In this document: positions 33,333 through 42,075 of the stretch, piece by piece | Numbering within the stretch: position 1 is the first letter of the stretch | Layout: every line of letters begins with the position of its first letter | Source of the DNA: JAYODZ01 sp965662735 | Lineage (GTDB): Bacteria > Pseudomonadota > Alphaproteobacteria > RS24 | Length of the DNA stretch: 64,000 nucleotides | NCBI GenBank assembly: GCA_965662735.1 | Contig: CBFIIU010000011.1 | Span: 8,104 to 72,103, forward strand | Direction of reading: 5' to 3' | Notes under the pieces: generated by a model | Told to the model about the DNA's origin: nothing | What the model saw: the letters and a program-made list of their open reading frames with translations, nothing else | The model's database searches: none | Position numbers and translations under genes: made by a program

Positions 33333-35858
33333 TCAAAAGCGCCGAGACAACCCAAAACTAAGGCTCAAATTATCGGCTTGATCTTTCATTTGCATGAATA
33401 ACGCACCTGCGGCAACGGATTTCGTGAAATTGACGACCCATTGCGGCGTATCATTTATAGGCGCGTCGACTGACGTATAGTGAATCGTGTGATCGGGATC
33501 GCGATAGGTCGGCACCTTAAGCTGCATCGACCCTTGTCGATCATTCACGCGATGATGTACTCGCCATTGCCAATCGAGGCCGGTCACACGCACCGTAAGA
33601 TCTAGCAAATTATCGGCCGAGGCATTCATCATTAAACCGCCCCCGTCGAGGGTTTTACCTGCTGTCCACCCCAGATCCGCATCTACCAGCCAATCTCGAT
33701 CACGGTAGACCTCTTGCGACACAAGCGCATGAGACACGACCGAAACCCCATTCGTCGAAAAGGCCCCGACCCCTTTGACGCCAAGAAACCGATCCCATTG
33801 CGCCTCTGTACCCAGCGCAATACGCGGCCCGCCTTTCGCAAACGGGTTGAGGCGAAGCACAGCCGCCATGCGGTCGGGATGCTCGACGCCCTGATTAACC
33901 AAAAGATCAGCCCCTTCCACCCAAGAGGGTCGCGGATCTGATAGCAACGAAATCCGGTTCCACGCGGTTTTTCGAGAGGCAGCAGCCGGATTTTCCGCAT
34001 AAGCGGCACTCAAGGGCGCATTGGCCTCGGAGGCTTCTTGGTGCGCGGCGAATATAGGGCGCGGTTCCGCTGGCTTGATTTGCCCTGAGCGCCATATATC
34101 TGCCAGCGAAACCGGAAAAGGATCGCCTCTTTGGTCGAGCGCAATCATATCAAAGGCAACCACATTAGGGATCGGAACACCCTGCACTCCAGTCAATCCA
34201 GACAAGTCCCCCACAGGAATAGACCCACCATCCGGTAATGGAATTTCAAGAGGGCCGACCGGGGTCACCGCCGCATAGACATCGAGCAGCCCCTGACCAT
34301 AAACCGACTGACGCGCATAGGCGCCGTCTTTGCGCGCCGTATCAAGCAAGCGGCGAACATATTGTTGGTTGGATAGCTGACCACCGAATTTTTGTTTCAT
34401 TAACGCCAAGGCGCCGGATACATAGGCGGCCGAAAAGCTTGTGCCCCGAACCTTTCGATATCCACCTAAAGCGTTCGCCGCGAGCGTTACACCCGATAAT
34501 TGCGATGTTCCCCCAGGCGCCGCCAAACAAAACGCTAGGGCTGCTCCACACTTATTTGCATTGGGGTCGATCAGGCCATTCTCGTCAACCGAGGTCACGG
34601 CAACAATAAGCCCAGACAGAGCACTAAAGTATAAGGGAAGCGCGGCCGTGGTCACAACATTTGCTGCGCCCTCATTTCCCGCCGCCATGACATGAATGGC
34701 GCTCCCTTGGGCCATCAGGTTTAAGCTATCCCCAAATAAGGCCTGCATCGATTGCGCTTGATACTGATGCTTGCCGACATCATAGCTGGTCGTAGTGCCC
34801 CAGCTATTATTTATGACACCGGCATGCGCGCGCTCAAGGGATGAATAGGCCGCCATTAAAATTGACGGGCTTACGATTAAGCCCGCACTATTTGAGCTCA
34901 CGGCCCACATGGCTATGGACGCATCGAAGGCAACACCTTGCATGCCATAGCCAGCTTGGTGACCGCCAGCCGCGATGCTGGCAACCGATGTGCCGTGGTT
35001 CAAGGTTCCGCGTGACGTTGTGGCGGCAATGGCGGCATCATTATAATATACGATTTTAGATCGACCTGTGACGCCCCCCGAGGGGCTGGACGGATCGGCA
35101 AATTCGGGATGGTTGGTCTCCAGACCGGTATCCAAAAAACCGATTGTTTGCCCTGCACCCGTGACACCGCTCGCATAGGCCGATGCCGCGCGAATAGACT
35201 GCAAATTACCATTGGCCGTATATTCGCCATTTTCGAGCCAATATGTCTCCGGTGCAATAAGACTTGGCGTTGCGGGCTCCGTGCTCGTTTGTCTAAAAGA
35301 GCCACCGGAGGACGTCGACGATGGATTAGCTGACGGAGACGACTTTGTCACAGCAGAGTCAGCGCTCGAGGTCGATCCACCGCCTCCTCCTCCCCCGCAG
35401 GCGATCAGAAAGACAAAAAGACCAGGCGTCGACAGAACCCCCAAACGATAAACCACCCGCGCGATGATGCGCGCGACCGACTCCGTTCTCCATCCGAGGC
35501 GGTGCCAAACCGAGCCTTGAGCACCACCCCAATCTGGGTCCACATCTAGTTCCCAGTCAAAGTCCCGATCTAAGTCCCGATCTAGGTCCCGATCTAAGTC
35601 CCGATCTAGGTCCCGATCTAAGTCCCGATCTAGGTCCCGATCTAGTTCCCAGTCTAATCGGGAGGTGGCCCTCCTGACGCTACAAGGGTTGATGATTTGA
35701 TCAGCGACCGAACTCTTTAAGGACGTCTTTGACGACGTCAGTGAGGACGTAAGTGAGGACGTCAGCGAGAAAATTGGCGGCGACGTTAATGAAGAAGTTA
35801 ATGAAGAATCTAGCGAAGAAGTTAGAAAACAAAAAGAAAAGGAATAAGCTGGTGACAT
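33333..35858 (-). CDS. Subtilisin-family (S8) serine protease, surface lipoprotein or autotransporter-like, with minisatellite N-terminus
   Basis: S8 protease with triad Asp in TIGFLDTGLETNHPEF (243), His in LNHGTSVASIAAG (288) and Ser in RGTSFSAAYVSGALAL (474), numbered from ATG 35858. The last 250 residues look like beta-strands and end in Phe (LSFGLSRRF), as in outer-membrane barrels. A lipobox FLIAC followed by seven Gly lies at residues 150-161, not at the start. Residues before it are low-complexity SLTS and DLDR repeats. Either ATG 35858, with an AGAGGGG site, is used, or a GTG at 35456 makes a normal lipoprotein of about 707 residues. The protease domain call is firm; the start is not. 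Confidence 0.85.
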   Translation of the reverse strand: MSPAYSFSFCFLTSSLDSSLTSSLTSPPIFSLTSSLTSSLTSSKTSLKSSVADQIINPCSVRRATSRLDWELDRDLDRDLDRDLDRDLDRDLDRDLDRDFDWELDVDPDWGGAQGSVWHRLGWRTESVARIIARVVYRLGVLSTPGLFVFLIACGGGGGGGSTSSADSAVTKSSPSANPSSTSSGGSFRQTSTEPATPSLIAPETYWLENGEYTANGNLQSIRAASAYASGVTGAGQTIGFLDTGLETNHPEFADPSSPSGGVTGRSKIVYYNDAAIAATTSRGTLNHGTSVASIAAGGHQAGYGMQGVAFDASIAMWAVSSNSAGLIVSPSILMAAYSSLERAHAGVINNSWGTTTSYDVGKHQYQAQSMQALFGDSLNLMAQGSAIHVMAAGNEGAANVVTTAALPLYFSALSGLIVAVTSVDENGLIDPNANKCGAALAFCLAAPGGTSQLSGVTLAANALGGYRKVRGTSFSAAYVSGALALMKQKFGGQLSNQQYVRRLLDTARKDGAYARQSVYGQGLLDVYAAVTPVGPLEIPLPDGGSIPVGDLSGLTGVQGVPIPNVVAFDMIALDQRGDPFPVSLADIWRSGQIKPAEPRPIFAAHQEASEANAPLSAAYAENPAAASRKTAWNRISLLSDPRPSWVEGADLLVNQGVEHPDRMAAVLRLNPFAKGGPRIALGTEAQWDRFLGVKGVGAFSTNGVSVVSHALVSQEVYRDRDWLVDADLGWTAGKTLDGGGLMMNASADNLLDLTVRVTGLDWQWRVHHRVNDRQGSMQLKVPTYRDPDHTIHYTSVDAPINDTPQWVVNFTKSVAAGALFMQMKDQADNLSLSFGLSRRF
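35545..35656. repeat. 12-bp minisatellite encoding DLDR repeats
   Basis: About eight copies of AAGTCCCGATCT alternating with AGGTCCCGATCT, giving a 24-bp higher-order unit. The array is bounded on both sides by TCTAGTTCCCAGTC. Read on the minus strand it encodes Asp-Leu-Asp-Arg units. Confidence 0.95.
35715..35826. repeat. 12-bp degenerate minisatellite encoding SLTS-like repeats
   Basis: Degenerate copies of GAGGACGTAAGT and GAAGAAGTTAAT with 12-bp period, encoding Ser-Leu-Thr-Ser-like units on the minus strand. More diverged than the neighbouring DLDR array. Confidence 0.75.
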
Positions 35859-35882
35859 GACAAAAACCCCTCTACTCAACAA

Positions 35883-36010
35883 AACACGTGAAAAACACGC
35901 AGGGATTTAAGCAATAATAGATTTAGTCTAGAACCCGCTTAATTCTAGTAATTATCTTCGATTTCAATATTTTACTTTAATTGTATAATTTAATAATTAA
36001 CGTACAATAA
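35883..36010. other. AT-rich intergenic region upstream of the S8 protease
   Basis: This 128-bp stretch is far more AT-rich than its surroundings, mostly at 35925-36010. It lies between the 3' end of the dehydrogenase gene and the 5' end of the protease gene, both minus. It probably holds the protease promoter, but I find no clear -35/-10 pair. Confidence 0.5.
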
Positions 36011-36889
36011 TTACACGTCTCGCCTGGCCCGCAGTCGCGCGATCAGACTGGAGGTATCCCACCGCGCGCCCCCCATGCGTTGTACCTCAGCATAATAGCC
36101 ATCAACCATCTCGGTGACTGGCAAAGACGCGCCATTTCGGTTCGCCTCTTCCAAGCAGATCGACAAATCCTTGCGCATCCAATCGACCGCGAATCCAAAA
36201 TCAAATTGATTGTCGCGCATCGTCAAAGCCCGATTATCCATCTGCCATGATTGCGCAGCCCCCTTGCCGATTACATCGACAACCGCCGCAATATCCAATC
36301 CGGCTTGTTCCGCAAAATGGAGCCCTTCAGATAAGCCCTCAAGAAGTCCGGCAATACATATTTGGTTAACCATTTTAGTTAGCTGACCATAGCCCGTATC
36401 CCCCATATGCCTGACTGACTTAGCGAAGTGAGAGATGATCGGCTCTGCCCTTCCGAACGCATCGCGGTTCCCTCCGACCATCACCGTGAGTTGGCCCTTC
36501 ACCGCCCCAGCTTCACCCCCCGAAACCGGAGCGTCGAGAAAATAGGCGCCACGTTGCGTGCTCGCCATCGCCATATCGCGCGCGAGATGCGCCGAGGTGG
36601 TTGTGTGATCAATAATGATGGCATCGGGGCTACACTGCGCCAACACACCATCCGGCCCGGTCATCACTTCGACCACATCTTCGTCTCGGCCGACGCATAA
36701 AAAAATAAACTCAGCGTCTTGGGCAGCGGCTGCCGGTGTCTGCCCCATCTCTCCCGCATGCTGCGCGCACCATTTGTCTGCTTTTTCAGGAGAACGGTTA
36801 AACACTTTGACAGCATGGCCCGCGGCGCTCAAATGGCCAGCCATTGGGCCGCCCATGACACCAAGCCCGATAAATGCACATTTGGTCAT
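36011..36889 (-). CDS. Beta-hydroxyacid dehydrogenase (3-hydroxyisobutyrate/tartronate semialdehyde reductase family)
   Basis: A 292-residue NAD(P)-dependent enzyme. Rossmann motif FIGLGVMGGPMAGHL, NRSPEKADKW suggesting NADP preference (Arg after the second strand), substrate motif DAPVSGGEAGAVKGQL, and catalytic Lys in GYGQLTKMVNQI. An AGGAG site precedes ATG 36889. It is a paralog of mmsB at 29 kb but stands alone, so its substrate is open: tartronate semialdehyde, succinic semialdehyde or another beta-hydroxyacid. Confidence 0.88.
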   Translation of the reverse strand: MTKCAFIGLGVMGGPMAGHLSAAGHAVKVFNRSPEKADKWCAQHAGEMGQTPAAAAQDAEFIFLCVGRDEDVVEVMTGPDGVLAQCSPDAIIIDHTTTSAHLARDMAMASTQRGAYFLDAPVSGGEAGAVKGQLTVMVGGNRDAFGRAEPIISHFAKSVRHMGDTGYGQLTKMVNQICIAGLLEGLSEGLHFAEQAGLDIAAVVDVIGKGAAQSWQMDNRALTMRDNQFDFGFAVDWMRKDLSICLEEANRNGASLPVTEMVDGYYAEVQRMGGARWDTSSLIARLRARRDV

Positions 36890-36924
36890 GAAGAACTCCT
36901 AATGCCGTTTTATTATACTCAGAC

Positions 36925-36999
36925 ATATACCAAGGTATGTACCAAGATTTGTTCCAAGATTTGTTCCAAGACTTGTACCAAGACTTGCGCCAGGGTTTG
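36925..36999. repeat. 12-bp tandem repeat upstream of the beta-hydroxyacid dehydrogenase gene
   Basis: About five degenerate copies of CCAAGATTTGTT, drifting to CCAAGACTTGTA and CCAGGGTTTGAA. It lies in the 173-bp non-coding gap upstream of the dehydrogenase start and downstream of the flavin reductase stop, so it could affect expression. Confidence 0.9.
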
Positions 37000-37062
37000 A
37001 ACCCAGAAAGCCGCTAGAGCCGATAGAGAGCCGCTATGACGGCGACCTCCCCTCGTTCTTGG

Positions 37063-37596
37063 TTACTTGGATTCTGCCAAAGTCACGAATTGGCCTCGGT
37101 AGTATAATAACGGCTTTTGATCGCCAGCAAACGCGTGAGACATGATTTCACCAAAGAACATGACATGATCTCCTGCATCAACTTTTTTCCACAGCTTGCA
37201 CTCAAAGGAGGCCACCACATCGTCAAAAATCCAGCCATGCTCGGCGGGTCGGCCGGCCCAATGCGTGGCCTCAAATTCTGCTTGGGTTGCCGCCTGTTGA
37301 GCCAGCTCAGACTGATGATCAGCCAACACATTCACGACGAAACCTGCCATTTCCGACATCACAGAATAGCGACGCGCTTTAAGATCGAGGCTCCATGCGA
37401 GCAAAGCGGGATCTAATGAAACTGAGCTGAAACTATTAATTGTCACCGACGAGTAGCGCTGAGGAGCCGACTTTTCAGCCTGTTCCGGGCTAAATGCAGG
37501 CGATGCATCGGGCCCCGATAGGGGTGTCGTGACGACACAAATCCCCGTCGCAAAACAACCAAACGCATCTCGCAACGAACGGCTCAGTTCAGGCAT
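37063..37596 (-). CDS. Flavin reductase-like FMN-binding protein
   Basis: About 177 residues of the split-barrel flavin reductase family: LRDAFGCFATGICVVTT at the start, SSVTINSFSSVSLDPALLAW, FVVNVLADHQSELAQ and a C-terminal GDHVMFFGEIMSH. Such proteins supply reduced FMN to partner monooxygenases. ATG 37596 has a GGAG site; a GTG 15 bases upstream is possible. No oxygenase partner lies beside it, so the role is unknown. It is divergent from the SLC13 permease gene. Confidence 0.88.
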   Translation of the reverse strand: MPELSRSLRDAFGCFATGICVVTTPLSGPDASPAFSPEQAEKSAPQRYSSVTINSFSSVSLDPALLAWSLDLKARRYSVMSEMAGFVVNVLADHQSELAQQAATQAEFEATHWAGRPAEHGWIFDDVVASFECKLWKKVDAGDHVMFFGEIMSHAFAGDQKPLLYYRGQFVTLAESK

Positions 37597-37738
37597 ATAC
37601 AGGGGCTCCACTCAGGGTTACAGTGCTCTTATGACTAAAAATTCTAATCCTGTCCAGCTTCGCTCCGCCGCGCACGACCATCGGGTCTGTCGGCACTTCT
37701 GCTTGGCCGGATGCGCACGATCATAAAAAGGGTTTTGC

Positions 37739-39607
37739 TTGGCTTGGCTTGATCTTTTTCTTCATGAGATATCGACCTTAAACATCCACATGATGGCCAC
37801 CTTTGCCATCATCGCCGTTGGCGTGTTTTTTTACGTTACCGAAAAGCTAGCGATTGAAATCACGTCCTTACTGATCGTTGTTGCCTTCTGCTTACTGTTC
37901 TCGTTATTTCCAATGCACTCCGACAGCGGAGAGAACATGCTGTCGGTAGAGACTTTGCTCTCTGGCTTTGCAAACCCCGCTTTGTTTGCCGTTTTGGCCC
38001 TATTGGTGATGGGGCAAGGATTGTTTCACTCCGGCGCCCTTGAAGGCATCATTGATCTGATCACGCAAGACGCCAAGCGCAATCCGCGCCTGACGCTTTT
38101 TATTACCTTCTCGCTGGTTGCCGTTCTCAGCGCTTTTTTAAACAACACGCCTGTTGTGCTGATGTTCATCCCGGTTCTTTCTGCAATTGTAACCCGAGGG
38201 GCTGTGCAAAATGGTAGTGGATTTATGGCGCTGAGCTTTATTTCTGTTTTGGGGGGCATGCTCACCCTCATTGGCTCATCGACCAATCTCCTTGTTGCCG
38301 GTGCCGTCAAACGGCTGGGCGCCGACACCATTGGCTTTTTTGACCAAACCCCGATTGGATTAATCTGCGCCGCCTCTGGGCTCATTTATATTACCTTTAT
38401 TATGCCCCGAATTTTGCGCCACCATGATGCGTCGCCGGCGCGAGACACCCTGGCCGACGTAACCGGACGGCAATTCATTGTTGAGATCCGCCTGCGCCCA
38501 GATGATGCGCTAATTGGCGCGCAGTCCTCGGCTGGATTTTTTCCCGATCTCGCGGGCATGACCGTGCAAATGATCGATAGCCATAATGGCATCATGATCC
38601 CGCCATTTGACGATTATACCTTGCAGGCCGGAGACCGCCTATTCATTGCCGCCACCCGTCGGGAATTAAATGATTTACTGGGGCAATCAGAACATATTCT
38701 GAGCTCCCAAGTGACACGACTAGCCCGACGCGGTTCAGATAAACCCGATGATGAATTTATGCTGGCAGAACTCGTGGTTGCCCCCGGCTCACGCATGATC
38801 TCGCGGGCCACTTATCAAACCGGCTTTCGTCACGATACTGAGTGCGAGATTGTAGGGGTGCAGCGGCGGGCGCGCATGTTGCGCCATCAATTATCCGACA
38901 TTCGCCTCGAGGCTGGCGATGTCTTACTCGTCATCGGCAGTAAGTCTAATATTGAACGTCTTCGGACAAATCGCGACGCCTTGCTGATGGAGTGGAGCGC
39001 GCGCGAACTCCCTAATTTCAAAAATGCAGCTCGCGCTCGACTTATTTTTGCAGTGACCATCTTCGCTGCCGCCGTCAATTTGGTTCCCATCGTCACCGCC
39101 GCGCTCGGCGGGGCTCTTGCGATGTTGGTCGGCGGTGTCTTGAATGTGCGGCAAGCGGCTCGGGGCATTGACCTGCGGATTTTTCTGCTGGTGGGCGCCG
39201 CGCTCGCCATGTCGGAAGCATTGCTGGCCACGGGCGGCGCTGGAACGCTCAGCTCACAGTTTTTGGCACTCTTCGATGGGGCGAGTGCCGCGGTCATTTT
39301 GTCGGCCTTTTTCCTATTTTGTGCCGTCATCACTAATCTATTGTCAAACAATGCGACCGCCGTCTTGTTGACGCCGATTGCCATCGACCTTGCACTGCGC
39401 CTTGAGGCACCACCTGCCGCCTTCATCATGGCGGTGATTTTTGCGGCCAATTGCAGTTTTGCGACGCCTATTGCCTATCAGACCAATCTCTTGGTGATGA
39501 CGCCTGGAAATTACCGGTTCAACGATTTTGTGAAAGCCGGCACCCCCTTGATTTTAGTGATCTGGCTCACCTATTCTATCGTTGCACCGATCTATTTTGG
39601 ACTTTAA
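37739..39607 (+). CDS. SLC13/DASS-family permease with two RCK_C (TrkA_C) domains
   Basis: A 622-residue ion-coupled transporter. Paired membrane halves (residues about 20-215 and 425-620) carry the family features NNTPVVLMFIPVL, GSSTNLLVAGAV, NNATAVLLTPIAI and FATPIAYQTNLLVMTPGNY. Between them are two cytoplasmic RCK_C domains (near 240-320 and 335-415), which bind regulatory ligands. The substrate may be sulfate, dicarboxylate or another anion. TTG 37739 is chosen because AAGGG lies six bases upstream; ATG 37790 lacks a site. Confidence 0.88.
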   Translation: MAWLDLFLHEISTLNIHMMATFAIIAVGVFFYVTEKLAIEITSLLIVVAFCLLFSLFPMHSDSGENMLSVETLLSGFANPALFAVLALLVMGQGLFHSGALEGIIDLITQDAKRNPRLTLFITFSLVAVLSAFLNNTPVVLMFIPVLSAIVTRGAVQNGSGFMALSFISVLGGMLTLIGSSTNLLVAGAVKRLGADTIGFFDQTPIGLICAASGLIYITFIMPRILRHHDASPARDTLADVTGRQFIVEIRLRPDDALIGAQSSAGFFPDLAGMTVQMIDSHNGIMIPPFDDYTLQAGDRLFIAATRRELNDLLGQSEHILSSQVTRLARRGSDKPDDEFMLAELVVAPGSRMISRATYQTGFRHDTECEIVGVQRRARMLRHQLSDIRLEAGDVLLVIGSKSNIERLRTNRDALLMEWSARELPNFKNAARARLIFAVTIFAAAVNLVPIVTAALGGALAMLVGGVLNVRQAARGIDLRIFLLVGAALAMSEALLATGGAGTLSSQFLALFDGASAAVILSAFFLFCAVITNLLSNNATAVLLTPIAIDLALRLEAPPAAFIMAVIFAANCSFATPIAYQTNLLVMTPGNYRFNDFVKAGTPLILVIWLTYSIVAPIYFGL

Positions 39608-39652
39608 GCGTCTGCGACGTCAGGCTATAGCTGAGGAAAAAGGCGGAACATC

Positions 39653-40390
39653 ATGAACCAACAAACCGGTTTCCGATTACCCTCATTTTTCCTCACGGAA
39701 ACGTCGCCCTGCCCCTATCTCGAGGGGCTGTATGAGCGAAAACTCTTTACCCATTTAGTCGGCGACGCTGCAGACAGCCTGCATAATGAGTTGGCTCAAG
39801 CGGGGTTTCGCCGAAGCCAAACCATTGCCTACCGCCCCGCCTGCGAAAATTGTTTCGCCTGTCGTTCGGTGCGCGTCAATGTTGCGGAGTTTTCGCCCTC
39901 GCGCAGCCAAAGACGCATCATCAATCGAAATGCCGATCTGACCCGCGAAACCTTGCCGGCCCTCGCCAGCCGCGAACAATATGATGTGTTACGGGCCTAT
40001 TTAGATGCCCGCCATGAAGAGGGCGGCATGGCCGAAATGACCAGCCTCGACTTTATTGATATGGTGGAAGAGACCAATGTCGACACGCAAATGGTCGAGT
40101 ATCGTTCTCCCGACGCGCGCTTATTAGCCGCCCTCCTGCGCGACCGTATGCGCGATGGTTTTTCACTCGTCTATTCGTTTTTTGACCCAATAGCGGCGCG
40201 GCGAAGCCTCGGCTCTTATGTCATCTTGGACCAAATTCAGCTCGCGGCCGAAAACGGCATGCCCTTTGTTTATCTCGGCTATCTAGTAGGCGGCAGTCGA
40301 AAAATGGAGTACAAAAAGCACTTCCAACCTCTCCAGGAACTTGGACCAAATGGCTGGGTTCCCTTGCAAACCCAACCACCTGCACGGTGA
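39653..40390 (+). CDS. bpt: Leucyl/arginyl-tRNA-protein transferase (Bpt/Ate family)
   Basis: Adds Leu to N-terminal Asp or Glu, marking proteins for ClpAP degradation. The N-end rule signature ETSPCPYLEG is at the start, RPACENCFACRSVRVNV follows, and the C-terminal GNAT-like part contains FVYLGYLVGGSRKMEYK. Length (245) is standard for alphaproteobacterial Bpt. It is 45 bp after the permease gene and upstream of the TRAP genes. Confidence 0.93.
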   Translation: MNQQTGFRLPSFFLTETSPCPYLEGLYERKLFTHLVGDAADSLHNELAQAGFRRSQTIAYRPACENCFACRSVRVNVAEFSPSRSQRRIINRNADLTRETLPALASREQYDVLRAYLDARHEEGGMAEMTSLDFIDMVEETNVDTQMVEYRSPDARLLAALLRDRMRDGFSLVYSFFDPIAARRSLGSYVILDQIQLAAENGMPFVYLGYLVGGSRKMEYKKHFQPLQELGPNGWVPLQTQPPAR

Positions 40391-40462
40391 GCTTGACTTA
40401 AGAACAATCGTCATCCAGACGGTCACACCCGCGGATCAATGACGATGATGAAAGGACATGTG

Positions 40463-41560
40463 ATGACCAAAACAGTTTCTCGGCGACAAATGCTTGCAAC
40501 GGCTGGTGTGGCCGCGGCGTCTTCCAGCCTTGCGGCCCCCGCTTTGGCTCCGGCTTATGCCAAGGGCAAGCGTACGCTCAAAATGGTCACGACATGGCCC
40601 AAAAACTTTCCAGGGCTGGGAACCGCTCCTGAAAATATTGCGCAGCGCGTATCGGATCTAACCGATGGCGAGCTCACCATCAAAGTGTTTGCCGCGGGCG
40701 AACTCGTGGGCGCCTTTGAGGCCTTTGATGCGGTGTCAACGGGAACCGCCGATATGTACAACGGAGCCGAGTATTACTGGCAGGGAAAATCCCCAGCCTT
40801 TAATTTTTTCACGGCGGTTCCTTTCGGCATGACGGCTCAGGAAATCAATGCGTGGGTTTATTTCGGCGGTGGCCAAGCATTGTGGGACGAGCTGTCCGCT
40901 CAGTTTAAAATTAAGGCATTCCTCTCCGCCAATACGGGCGTGCAAATGGGCGGCTGGTTCAATAAGGAAATTAATACGCTCGATGATTTTAAGGGTCTTA
41001 AAATTCGCATGCCAGGCCTGGGGGGAGAAGTCATGCGTCGTTTGGGGGCGGCAGCAGTCGCTTTGCCCGGTGGCGAGATTTTTCCGAGCATGAAATCAGG
41101 CGCCATCGATGCGTCGGAATGGGTTGGACCCTGGAACGACCTCGCCTTCGGCTTTTATCAGGTCGCAAAATATTATTATTGCCCCGGCATTCATGAACCC
41201 GGTGCCGCCTTGTCGACAGGGATCAATCTCGATGTTTGGGCGGAGCTGACGCCACAACAGCAGGCCGCTATCCAAACAGCATGTGCCGCAGAAAACACTC
41301 TGACGCATGCCGAGTATAATGAGAAAAATGCATCGGCTTTGGCAACATTGGTCAATAAGCATAAGGTTGAGCTGCGATCCTTCAATGCAGAGGTCATGCG
41401 CGGTCTCAAACAGGCTTCTGAGGCCGTCCTCAATGATATTGCGCAGACGGATGCGTTTACACAAAAAGTGTATGATAGCTTTAAGCAATCCCTCGCCAAT
41501 TCGATGATTTGGGGCAGCTGGTCCGAAGAGCCCTATACGCAAGCCCGGCGCGAATTTTAA
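40463..41560 (+). CDS. TRAP transporter solute-binding protein (DctP family, TakP-like)
   Basis: Periplasmic receptor of about 365 residues. A twin-arginine signal (SRRQMLATAGVAAASSSLA, cut near APAYA) implies folded export. MVTTWPKNFPGLGTAPENIA and the ligand region IRMPGLGGEVMRRLGAAAV resemble the TakP 2-oxoacid receptor group, so an alpha-keto or hydroxy acid is a reasonable guess. ATG 40463 has AAGGA six bases upstream, better than ATG 40439. The next gene starts in its stop codon (TAATG). Confidence 0.92.
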   Translation: MTKTVSRRQMLATAGVAAASSSLAAPALAPAYAKGKRTLKMVTTWPKNFPGLGTAPENIAQRVSDLTDGELTIKVFAAGELVGAFEAFDAVSTGTADMYNGAEYYWQGKSPAFNFFTAVPFGMTAQEINAWVYFGGGQALWDELSAQFKIKAFLSANTGVQMGGWFNKEINTLDDFKGLKIRMPGLGGEVMRRLGAAAVALPGGEIFPSMKSGAIDASEWVGPWNDLAFGFYQVAKYYYCPGIHEPGAALSTGINLDVWAELTPQQQAAIQTACAAENTLTHAEYNEKNASALATLVNKHKVELRSFNAEVMRGLKQASEAVLNDIAQTDAFTQKVYDSFKQSLANSMIWGSWSEEPYTQARREF

Positions 41561-42075
41561 TGTCAGCCCTCGCCCGCATTGCGCATCTGTGCGCCTGGAT
41601 CAACACAACCTTAGGGGAAGCCGCAAAATGGCTGACCCTGGCTATGGTTTTGGTTCAGTTCCTGGTGGTGATGTTGCGCTATGTGTTCGGCTTTGGATCC
41701 ATCCAAATGCAAGAATCCATTATCTATATGCATGGAGTTTTGTTCTTAATGGCGGCGGCGGCAACATGGTCGGCCGATGCTCATGTGCGTGTTGATATTT
41801 TTTATGGTCGGTTCACACCCCAACGTAAGCACATCGTCAACCGCTTAGGCGCCATCCTTTTCGTTCTCCCTCTGGCAACCCTCATCTTGTATGTGGCGTA
41901 TGACTATGTTGCCATGGCGTGGTCGGTTCGCGAGGGATCGCGGGAAACCAGTGGCATTCACGGTATCTATCTTCTCAAGACCATGATCTTAATTTTTGCC
42001 GTGCAAATGATCGCGCAAGTTTTTGCGGTTGTTTTTGGTGAACCCCTCGCACGCACGAATGAGACAAACATATGA
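41560..42075 (+). CDS. TRAP transporter small permease (DctQ family)
   Basis: Four-helix membrane subunit of 171 residues that links receptor and large permease. LRYVFGFGSIQMQESIIYMHGVLFLMA and the ADAHVRVDIFYGR motif are typical of the TakQ/DctQ type. Its ATG shares one base with the receptor gene stop and its own stop overlaps the large permease ATG, so the three are translationally coupled. Confidence 0.93.
   Translation: MSALARIAHLCAWINTTLGEAAKWLTLAMVLVQFLVVMLRYVFGFGSIQMQESIIYMHGVLFLMAAAATWSADAHVRVDIFYGRFTPQRKHIVNRLGAILFVLPLATLILYVAYDYVAMAWSVREGSRETSGIHGIYLLKTMILIFAVQMIAQVFAVVFGEPLARTNETNI

Noticed and set aside
35545..35656. CRISPR array
   Set aside because: Units are 12 bp with no spacers and no cas genes nearby; it is a plain tandem repeat.
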